A DNA stretch of 11,118 nucleotides from Chloroflexota bacterium. Its GTDB lineage: Bacteria > Cyanobacteriota > Vampirovibrionia > Obscuribacterales > Obscuribacteraceae. Of the stretch, positions 4,883 through 10,147 are shown in pieces. The position numbers and the translations under genes were made by a program. The DNA lies in assembly GCA_005240105.1 (NCBI GenBank), contig SBAT01000242.1, forward strand, positions 1 to 11,118, given 5' to 3'. The notes beneath the pieces were generated by a model. It searched no databases and was not told the DNA's origin. It was given only the letters and a program-made list of their open reading frames with translations. Numbering within the stretch: the stretch's first letter is position 1; each line of letters begins with the position of its first letter.

Positions 4883-6445
4883 GTGATCGTAGTAAGACAC
4901 AAATACATACCAGGGCGAGGAAGAGGCAGCGGCGCCAAAGTGGCATCGATTGGCAAAGCATTGGCGCACGTTAAATACATTCAGCATCGACCAGGACCGG
5001 ACAGAGAGCAAGGCGGCCGGGAGATGTTCAACGACAAAGAGGACCGGATAGACGCGCGAGAAATGCGCGAAGCGATCAAAGAATTAGGCGACAGCCGGGT
5101 AGTAGTACACAAGTTGACTCTTGCACCGGAGATAAACCCGCAGGACAAGAAAGCATTTACGCGGGAAGTGATGGAGAACCTAGGCCGTGACAAGGGTTTG
5201 GATTTGAAGTGGTTTGCAGTAGAGCACAACAACACAGATCACCATCACATACACGTAGTCGTATTGGGCAGGGACCGGAACGGCAGCGAAGTGAGGATTG
5301 ACCTTAAGGACATAGACAAGGTCAAAGAACATGGTGATCGGTATCTGGAAAGATGGCACCCGAGGGAATTAGAGCACTCCAGGCGAGAGCGAGAAGACAG
5401 AGAAAAAGAAAGACGAGCGGAGCGGACGAGAGAGCGGGAAACGGCTAAGCAAGAGCGAATAAGGGATGGCTTAGAGTTGCCAGGGATGCACAAAAAAATA
5501 ATCCGGGAGCAGCTAGAGCCGTACAAGGAATGGAAGGAAAAGCAAGAGCTGGAGCACAAACAGCCAGAAAAGAAACGCGAGGATCAAGAGCGGCCATACC
5601 ACCAGGACACAATAGAGGCAAGTGGTCGCGAATGGTCGAAAGCCAATAACCTCAAGGAATTGCGGGACTTGAACGAGTACCTCTGGGACAACTATGAGGA
5701 ACGCATACCGAAGGACGAGTACAAGAAGCTAGCGGGCTGGATCAGGGACAAGGAGCGGGAAGGCGACAGAGATACGGGACAGCAAAAGAAAGACGAACCG
5801 ACCAAGAGCGACAAGGACAGGGACAGTTTTGACTTTCAGGGTGAGAAGTACGGACAGGAAGACAATTACGAGAAACTAACAGGATTGGCTCAGAAGCTTA
5901 GAGACAGCAAAGAGCGCTTACCGTTTGAGGACTATCAGAAGTTACGCGGCTGGATGGAAGACCGAGATAGAGAGCGCTGGAGCGGCGCCCTTGAAAAGAC
6001 GATAGAAGCAACTCACAAGAAGTTTGAGCGAAGCAAGACCATGGAAGATCTGAAGGCTCAAGAGGGCGGGCGGGTTATTGATCCGATGCAAGAGCACATG
6101 ATGAGAAATCCGATAATCGGGCTATTCATGACAGAGGCGGCGATAGCGTCAGAGATTGTGCGCTCTATTGTGCTGGATGACAGAAACCGCGACTACTTGA
6201 AAGAGAACAGAGACGCGCTAGAGGACTCCAAGCGCGGGCTCGATGAGAAATTGAAGGAACAAATAAAGATGCCGTGGGACATTAGCAAGTCTCAAGAAGA
6301 ACGGGACAGAGAGGCACGGGAGAAGATAGAGAAAGCGATAGAGAAGAACAAGGAAGCAAAGGAAAAGGAACAGGAGAAAGAACGAGAGCGCAAGAGAGAA
6401 CGGGACCGGAGCCCGTTTGAGCGCGATGAGTGGGGGCGATGGTAA
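4883..6445 (+). CDS. HUH relaxase (MOBP/VirD2-like) with long charged C-terminus
   Basis: The 520-residue relaxase nicks plasmid DNA at oriT and carries the strand into the recipient. The N-terminal nuclease domain (about 1-160) shows a likely catalytic Tyr32 in HVKYIQHR, a middle motif VVHKLTLAP (about 74-82) and the metal-binding histidine motif EHNNTDHHHIHVVV with H115, H122 and H124. The remaining 360 residues are extremely rich in Glu, Lys, Arg and Asp, mostly predicted coiled coil, and contain a duplicated segment (about 257-293 and 327-366) and a more hydrophobic stretch near NPIIGLFMTEAAIASEIV. The start is GTG, with GGGAG about 10 bp upstream. No coupling protein or secretion genes are visible, so it is mobilisable rather than self-transmissible. 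Confidence 0.9.
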   Translation: MIVVRHKYIPGRGRGSGAKVASIGKALAHVKYIQHRPGPDREQGGREMFNDKEDRIDAREMREAIKELGDSRVVVHKLTLAPEINPQDKKAFTREVMENLGRDKGLDLKWFAVEHNNTDHHHIHVVVLGRDRNGSEVRIDLKDIDKVKEHGDRYLERWHPRELEHSRREREDREKERRAERTRERETAKQERIRDGLELPGMHKKIIREQLEPYKEWKEKQELEHKQPEKKREDQERPYHQDTIEASGREWSKANNLKELRDLNEYLWDNYEERIPKDEYKKLAGWIRDKEREGDRDTGQQKKDEPTKSDKDRDSFDFQGEKYGQEDNYEKLTGLAQKLRDSKERLPFEDYQKLRGWMEDRDRERWSGALEKTIEATHKKFERSKTMEDLKAQEGGRVIDPMQEHMMRNPIIGLFMTEAAIASEIVRSIVLDDRNRDYLKENRDALEDSKRGLDEKLKEQIKMPWDISKSQEERDREAREKIEKAIEKNKEAKEKEQEKERERKRERDRSPFERDEWGRW

Positions 6446-6448
6446 AGA

Positions 6449-6850
6449 ATGGCAAGCAGTAGCGTAAGTGTAAGACTGTCTGAGGAAGTGCTTGAACGGC
6501 TAGACAAGCTCGCCCAGGAGCGTAATGAAAAAGTTTCGGACGTGGTGCGCGAGCTTATCGTATCCGGCTTGGCTAGTGAGAAATCAGGCAAAGGTGAGAT
6601 ACTGAATCGCATCGCGCGGCTGGAGAAGCTGGCAACCAAGACAGCTATGGCGGCAGGGAAAGCGCAGTTTTTGGCAGGCATGTCAGTGGGTTTTTGCGCG
6701 GACGTGACGAAGCTAATGGTGTCAGCACAGACGCCCACAGCCGAGGAAAAGACAGCGTTTATGAATCAAACGAATGAATGGGCGGAAAACTTTGCACAAG
6801 CTTACTTGAAGGAAGAGGACGAAGGGGAGCCAAGCCAGGAGGCGATATAA
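6449..6850 (+). CDS. Second ribbon-helix-helix protein of the mob operon
   Basis: The 133-residue protein starts 3 bp after the relaxase stop. Residues 4-46 (SSVSVRLSEEVLERLDKLAQ, then a KVSDVVRELIVSGL helix) fit a CopG-type ribbon-helix-helix DNA-binding domain. It continues with a heptad-like helix (ILNRIARLEKLATKTAMAAG) and an acidic end. It probably is a DNA-binding regulator or relaxosome accessory protein; its partner role with the first ribbon-helix-helix protein is inferred from the operon. The two proteins are not obviously duplicates outside the fold. Confidence 0.8.
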   Translation: MASSSVSVRLSEEVLERLDKLAQERNEKVSDVVRELIVSGLASEKSGKGEILNRIARLEKLATKTAMAAGKAQFLAGMSVGFCADVTKLMVSAQTPTAEEKTAFMNQTNEWAENFAQAYLKEEDEGEPSQEAI

Positions 6851-6877
6851 GAGGCGTTTGTGATCGACGACGTAGAA

Positions 6878-7213
6878 TCACTCAGACGAAGAACTGGCGT
6901 TTACGGGCTTTTCGGGCTTTATGGAGTCTGAAAGCAGAGCTACTCTATTGCGGGCATCAGCTACAACAGCCTCGGGAATGAGTTTCAAAGCAAGAAAGAC
7001 CAGACCAGGCACAATGATCAGATCGTCCAAATGACCGATCAGCGGTATGAAATCAGGAATCAGATCGAACGGCATGAGCGCATAACCGACAGCAGAACCC
7101 AGCAAAATACGGGCAAGCCAGGGAGTCCGCTTGTCCTTTAGAACGAGCCGGTAAACCTCAAGCTCTTGTTTGAGGCTCTTTGCCAGGTCTTTGAGGCGTT
7201 GCGATAGGGTCAT
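6878..7213 (-). CDS. DUF1232 (YkvA-like) membrane protein
   Basis: The 111-residue protein has the DUF1232 signature at about residues 29-83: RTPWLARILLGSAVGYALMP, then FDLIPDFIPLIGHLDDLIIV and a hydrophobic helix ending KLIPEAV. The P-x-D-L-I-P-D-x-I-P and G-x-L-D-D motifs define the family, whose function is not firmly known and which is usually membrane-associated. The N-terminus is charged and helical. It is transcribed opposite to the mob operon, downstream of the XRE gene, with a hairpin between them. The C-terminus (KPVNASSSSE) overlaps one copy of a 15-bp direct repeat. Confidence 0.85.
   Translation of the reverse strand: MTLSQRLKDLAKSLKQELEVYRLVLKDKRTPWLARILLGSAVGYALMPFDLIPDFIPLIGHLDDLIIVPGLVFLALKLIPEAVVADARNRVALLSDSIKPEKPVNASSSSE
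6907..6921 (+). repeat. 15-bp direct repeat at the edge of the DUF1232-XRE block, copy 1
   Basis: GCTTTTCGGGCTTTA here is identical to 7624-7638, and the match extends left as TTACG with a 2-base gap. The copies bracket nearly all of the minus-strand DUF1232-XRE block. Confidence 0.7.
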
Positions 7214-7236
7214 GATTGGGCTACGGTGGCAAAGAA

Positions 7237-7267
7237 GGAGGCAGCCCCGCAGAGCGAGGCTGCCTCC
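7237..7267 (-). terminator. Hairpin between the XRE and DUF1232 genes
   Basis: GGAGGCAGCC (7237-7246) and GGCTGCCTCC (7258-7267) form a perfect 10-bp GC-rich stem with an 11-nt loop. On the minus strand TTCTTT follows, so it may end the XRE transcript, or act as a partial terminator in the leader of DUF1232, whose ATG is 24 bp further on. Confidence 0.6.
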
Positions 7268-7322
7268 AATATAGATTCCGTGGTACCTATTGTGTATATA
7301 CCCAGTGCAGGCTTTTTGGAAG

Positions 7323-7544
7323 TCAGATCCCTTGGCAAAATTCAGAAATTGTCATATCAAAAATCGCCGCAAGGCAGACGAGACGGGGAAAAGACGGACT
7401 ATAAAGGCCGCGCTCGATGGCAGAGATGTACGATTGCTCGACACCCAAGAGGGCAGCTAGATGCTCTTGTGTCCAGCGTTTTGACTCGCGCAAGTGCTTG
7501 ACACGTTTACCCAGTTTTCTGACTGCTTTCTTGCCTGCTTCCAT
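7323..7544 (-). CDS. XRE-family helix-turn-helix regulator
   Basis: The 73-residue protein is a single Cro/C1-type HTH domain: LGKRVKHLRESKRWTQEHLA, then LLGVEQSYISAIERGLYSPS and LVCLAAIFDMTISEF. The family usually represses promoters as a dimer. It lies on the minus strand ahead of DUF1232, with a divergent TPR-like gene on the other side. A 16-bp dyad TGACG-N6-CGTCA (7599-7614) in the divergent intergenic region is a good candidate operator. The ATG at 7542-7544 has no strong Shine-Dalgarno. Confidence 0.88.
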   Translation of the reverse strand: MEAGKKAVRKLGKRVKHLRESKRWTQEHLAALLGVEQSYISAIERGLYSPSFPRLVCLAAIFDMTISEFCQGI

Positions 7545-7598
7545 CCCAAAAGACTGGGTTGGATTAGCTTTGGTGGCAAACAGTATTTCTTGTAAAAA

Positions 7599-7614
7599 TG
7601 ACGCAAAAACGTCA
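7599..7614. promoter_or_regulatory. Dyad TGACG-N6-CGTCA, candidate XRE operator
   Basis: A perfect 5-bp inverted repeat with a CAAAAA centre lies in the 145-bp gap between the divergent XRE and TPR-like genes. Its size suits an XRE dimer. I could not fit a convincing -35/-10 pair to it. Confidence 0.45.
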
Positions 7615-7623
7615 CTCTATTAC

Positions 7624-7638
7624 GCTTTTCGGGCTTTA
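7624..7638 (+). repeat. 15-bp direct repeat at the edge of the DUF1232-XRE block, copy 2
   Basis: Second copy of GCTTTTCGGGCTTTA. It lies upstream of the TPR-like gene, beyond the start of the XRE gene. Confidence 0.7.
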
Positions 7639-7660
7639 GTTTTGTGGGAATAAAGGAGTT

Positions 7661-7693
7661 ATGAGGGAACGCAAGGCGAGGCTAAGGGCTTGA
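7661..7693 (+). other. Ten-codon open frame overlapping the TPR gene start
   Basis: ATG 7661 opens MRERKARLRA and stops at TGA 7691-7693, which overlaps TTG 7690 as TTGA. AAAGGAG precedes the ATG but only 2 bases away, which is tight. It could be a coupling leader peptide or chance. Confidence 0.3.
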
Positions 7694-8049
7694 TAGAGAA
7701 TATAGATATGATCGAGCCAGAGGCAGGCACGAACACACAGACGGCAGTAATCGAGACGCGACTGAGGGCGGCGAAGAAACTCGCTGCGGGTGGCGATGTA
7801 GAGCAAGCAGAGCGGATTTTCTTGCAAGCGTTGAAGCAAGCAGAGAGTGTTTGCGGGGAAACAGGCGCGTTGACCGGGATGGTGCTTATTGATCTTGTGG
7901 CCTTCTACGAGAGCCAAGGGCGGGCCGATGAAGCAAAGCCGCTCTGGGACAGGGTTCGTCTGGTATTGTTGGCATATGTCGTTGAGGGCAAAGTATCCCG
8001 AAATGGCAGGCGGGATCACGTTCTATTGAACGACAGCGCAAATGAGTGA
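7690..8049 (+). CDS. TPR-like protein
   Basis: The 119-residue protein has a TPR-like helical pair at about 24-77: RLRAAKKLAAGGDVEQAERI, then FLQALKQAESVCGETGALTG and LIDLVAFYESQGRADEAKPL, resembling kinesin-light-chain-type repeats used for protein binding. The rest is a short helical tail with RNGRRDHVLL. TTG 7690 is chosen because AAGGCGAGG lies about 9 bp before it; ATG 7708 (MIEPEAG) is the alternative, with weak AGAG. The TTG overlaps the stop of a 10-codon open frame (7661-7693). The function is unknown and the real partner is not visible. Confidence 0.72.
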   Translation: MIENIDMIEPEAGTNTQTAVIETRLRAAKKLAAGGDVEQAERIFLQALKQAESVCGETGALTGMVLIDLVAFYESQGRADEAKPLWDRVRLVLLAYVVEGKVSRNGRRDHVLLNDSANE

Positions 8050-8078
8050 TAGAGCCCTAGTTCTGCCATTGAAACTTT

Positions 8079-8100
8079 GGCAAAAGTGATCACATTTGCC
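8079..8100. promoter_or_regulatory. 22-bp palindromic operator of the toxin-antitoxin pair
   Basis: GGCAAA and TTTGCC flank GTGATCAC, with one base between on each side. Only positions 7 and 16 of the 22 fail to pair. It lies 24 bp before the first start codon, and a -10-like TAGAAT (8112-8117) follows. This is the expected place for toxin-antitoxin autoregulation. Confidence 0.65.
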
Positions 8101-8123
8101 CAAAATTGCTTTAGAATTGGCCA

Positions 8124-8381
8124 ATGAGCAAGTACCAGGCCCAGCGCTCCAAAGGGATCAAATTCCTTTTCAAATTCGATGAAGTCGCGCCGGATCTCCT
8201 GCATATATACGCTCGCCATCTGACTATGCCGAGAGACGCTATTGCTGCATTCTTTGAGGGTAAGACGGATTGGAACGAGCAATTTAAACGATTTGAGACT
8301 TGTTCGGAGAGTCACTGCCTGTACTGGTTCTGGCTCGAAAAAGACAAGACTGTGATGGTAGTTTCCTGTTTCAAAGTTTGA
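8124..8381 (+). CDS. Putative toxin of a type II toxin-antitoxin pair (BrnT-like?)
   Basis: The 85-residue protein contains IYARHLTMPRDAIAAFF at about 28-44, an RFET segment at 56-59, then SESHCLYWFWLEKDKTVMVVSCF at the end. The RH-x5-AI then R...YWFWL...VMVVSCF pattern resembles small RelE/BrnT-type toxins (a helix with A/F, then beta strands), a recollection of fold style rather than a firm match. It is followed 11 bp later by a DNA-binding-type protein and preceded by a palindromic operator, a toxin-before-antitoxin order as in BrnT-BrnA. No Shine-Dalgarno precedes ATG 8124, and TAGAAT lies 6 bp before it, so translation may be leaderless. Confidence 0.65.
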   Translation: MSKYQAQRSKGIKFLFKFDEVAPDLLHIYARHLTMPRDAIAAFFEGKTDWNEQFKRFETCSESHCLYWFWLEKDKTVMVVSCFKV

Positions 8382-8392
8382 GAAAAGAGCAA

Positions 8393-8668
8393 ATGGCAAG
8401 AGAAGACTATGAAATTGAAGACTTGGGAACGGTCGAATTAGACCCAGAGACTGACGCGAAAGTAAGCCGCATGATCGCGGAAGCTGATAAAGAGATCGAA
8501 GAAACTCGCGTCTCTTTTCGCTGGGGAAAGGAGCAGCTCGCTATTGTCAGGCGGGCTGCGGAGCAAATGGGGGTGCCATACCAGACGTTTATCAAAATGT
8601 GCGTGTATCAGCGCGCCCTGGACGTGCTCAAAGACGTGAAGGCGGCAAAGCCACAGGATGCAGCATAA
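8393..8668 (+). CDS. Putative antitoxin (CopG/BrnA-like)
   Basis: I chose ATG 8393 (MAREDYEIEDLG), preceded by GAAAAGAG; the open frame extends to 8300 but that would overlap the toxin. The 91-residue protein has an acidic N-terminus (DLGTVELDPETDAKVSRMIAE) and a C-terminal helix-rich part at about 41-77 (RWGKEQLAIVRRAAEQMGVP, then YQTFIKMCVYQRALDVLK). This matches CopG-type antitoxins in which the VPYQxFI segment belongs to the DNA-binding end. It probably neutralises the preceding protein and represses the operon at the 8079-8100 palindrome. The family call is moderate. Confidence 0.7.
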   Translation: MAREDYEIEDLGTVELDPETDAKVSRMIAEADKEIEETRVSFRWGKEQLAIVRRAAEQMGVPYQTFIKMCVYQRALDVLKDVKAAKPQDAA

Positions 8669-8837
8669 GTCTGAGGTTACCCCAAAAGTAGGGTGAGATG
8701 GATATTTATCACTTATCTGCTAAATATATAATCGCCAAAACCCTGAACGCGTGTGCGTTTCAGGCACTGATGAAACATAATATGTATTATCTGGCGCAGG
8801 CAAAAAGCCTTTTTTGAACGCAGAAAGCCTCCGGCCT
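8669..8837. other. Intergenic region with convergent terminator-like hairpins
   Basis: Between the antitoxin and the minus-strand gene. On the plus strand AGGC-AAAAA-GCCT (8798-8810) is followed by a T-run (8810-8815), a short terminator. On the minus strand CGCAG...CTGCG with an inner stem (8819-8845) overlaps the stop codon. ATAATA/TATTAT (about 8777-8790) is a further AT dyad. No gene is seen here. Confidence 0.55.
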
Positions 8838-9395
8838 TTACTGCGCGTCCACGCGCTTTTTGAGCTGGGCGATGCGGTCTGCCATCTGGTCGATGGCGGG
8901 ATCGACCACCTCCAGCACGATCTCGGATAGACCCGCCGCCTTTAAAGCCAAAATAAAGCGTTCGCGATCAGCCAGCCAGTTGCGATGATGCAGATGAAGT
9001 TCATCAAGAGAAATGCGGTTACCTGATCGGTTCGCGGCGTCGATCACGGCTTGATAGCCGCGCTCCAGTGTCGCCGCGTCCGTCAGCAACGCCGCCAGCA
9101 ACGGCTTAAGCGAGTCGTTCAGCTCCGGCAAATCCTGGTACTTCTGCCGTGGGTTCGCACGCTCCGCTTGGGCGCCTTCTTCCATGAGGCTCGCGTACTG
9201 GTAGAACCCTTGGTAGTCCTGGCACAGCCTGGCTAGTTGCTGATCGTTTGCACCGACCCAAATTCGTTGCAGGTCGGGCATGTGGCCTACCATGCGATGA
9301 ATCAACTCGCGGCCCGTAACACCTTCTGCCATGAGCTGACAGGCTCTCTGGTCTATTGCAGCTGCCATTCTGCGGAAGTCTTGCATGGTCATCAT
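8838..9395 (-). CDS. Unknown helical protein
   Basis: I place the start at ATG 9395 (or 9392), directly behind GGAGGGGGA, the best Shine-Dalgarno of this region, giving about 185 residues. The frame is open to ATG 9569 (243 residues), but that extension is poorly structured (PDSEPKKRTKADERYCPDGGG) and overlaps the preceding gene by 20 bp, so it is less likely. The protein is almost all helical, with MTMQDFRRMAAAIDQRACQL, then PDLQRIWVGANDQQLARLCQ, LKPLLAALLTDAATLERGYQ and a Lys/Arg-ending C-terminus (IAQLKKRVDAQ). I do not recognise it. It probably follows the TPR gene on the same strand. Confidence 0.75.
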   Translation of the reverse strand: MMTMQDFRRMAAAIDQRACQLMAEGVTGRELIHRMVGHMPDLQRIWVGANDQQLARLCQDYQGFYQYASLMEEGAQAERANPRQKYQDLPELNDSLKPLLAALLTDAATLERGYQAVIDAANRSGNRISLDELHLHHRNWLADRERFILALKAAGLSEIVLEVVDPAIDQMADRIAQLKKRVDAQ

Positions 9396-9472
9396 TCCCC
9401 CTCCGTCCGGGCAGTAACGCTCGTCTGCCTTCGTTCGTTTTTTAGGCTCTGAGTCGGGTAAGGCGGCAAAGT

Positions 9473-9504
9473 AACTAAAACCCGTCAAAGAAGTAAAACC
9501 GTCA
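9473..9504. repeat. Two tandem degenerate 15-16 bp repeats
   Basis: AACTAAAACCCGTCA (from 9473) and AAGTAAAACCGTCAG (9490-9504) follow one another with one gap and one substitution. They lie between the two minus-strand genes, ahead of the Shine-Dalgarno start, where a binding site for a regulator is possible. No good -10 box was found at the right distance. Confidence 0.4.
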
Positions 9505-9549
9505 GGCAAGAGAGATGAGGCCGCGAGAATTATAATCGGCTGAACGATA

Positions 9550-9987
9550 TCAAGTTCCTTTCTTTTCATTCTTCTTGGGCGCCCTACGGTCGAATTTCCT
9601 GAGCGGCGGCAGTTTCTGAGACGATGATTGCCGCTCTTGCTCTAACAGTTGCAAATTGGCCGCTATTCTTTTCGTGTCCGCATGCTCTGGACCGAGTACG
9701 GCTGTGCACAAAGCGACTGCGCAGCGCTCCACGTTCTTTGCTGTATTCAACTCTTTTCGAACGAAATACAAACCGGCAAGTTCATTGAGCTTGAACGCCA
9801 ATATGGCTACAGTCTCGTTATTGAGATATGGTGCAACCCGCTTGAGCCAGTCAGCTGAAATTTCTTGCTCGGTTAGTTTGCTCAGCTCAACTTCCAAACC
9901 GTTCAAACGCGGCTCAAATGCTTGCAACTCAGAGGCGGTCAAAAAGACATCACGCCACATTGTTTGTATTTCTTGATCCGTTGTCAA
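9550..9987 (-). CDS. TPR-like protein (kinesin-light-chain style)
   Basis: The 145-residue protein contains a C-terminal TPR-like unit (AKNVERCAVALCTAVLGPEH, then ADTKRIAANLQLLEQE) with the LGPEH signature of kinesin-light-chain repeats, after a mainly helical N-terminal part (FEPRLNGLEVELSKLTEQEI). The end is very basic (RKFDRRAPKKNEKKGT). I take TTG 9987 with AAGGG about 10 bp upstream; ATG 9960 (MWRDVFL) is the alternative. It is divergent from the lysozyme-like gene and upstream of the unknown helical protein. Function unknown. Confidence 0.75.
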   Translation of the reverse strand: MTTDQEIQTMWRDVFLTASELQAFEPRLNGLEVELSKLTEQEISADWLKRVAPYLNNETVAILAFKLNELAGLYFVRKELNTAKNVERCAVALCTAVLGPEHADTKRIAANLQLLEQERQSSSQKLPPLRKFDRRAPKKNEKKGT

Positions 9988-10147
9988 TCGATTTCAACCC
10001 TTCAGCGTTCTTCAAGTTCTTCATTCCGTTGAGACAAGATACACGGTTTTTGCCATCACCTTGCCAGAAATTAAGCGCTGAATAGAGATACTCAGGATTT
10101 CCCCAGAGTCTCTAATTACACTTCCCAGAAGAGGGAACGCGCTTACC

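Noticed and set aside
4346..4980. Long minus-strand open frames opposite the first two mob genes
   Set aside because: They are rich in Ser, Leu, Arg and Cys because the coding strand is purine-rich. The plus-strand genes have clear domains and coupled starts.
7216..7653. Plus-strand open frames over the DUF1232-XRE block
   Set aside because: These are shadows of the minus-strand XRE gene and its hairpin, with no conserved-looking content.
8300..8392. N-terminal extension of the antitoxin frame
   Set aside because: It overlaps the toxin gene out of frame, while ATG 8393 has an upstream GAAAAGAG and gives a typical acidic antitoxin N-terminus.
8767..8795. Hammerhead ribozyme core (CTGATGA)
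   Set aside because: A stem ATAATA/TATTAT follows, but the second conserved strand GAAA is missing after it.
9964..10024. 24-codon minus-strand frame from ATG 10024 before the TPR gene
   Set aside because: It ends at a stop inside the next gene in another frame and has no recognisable content.
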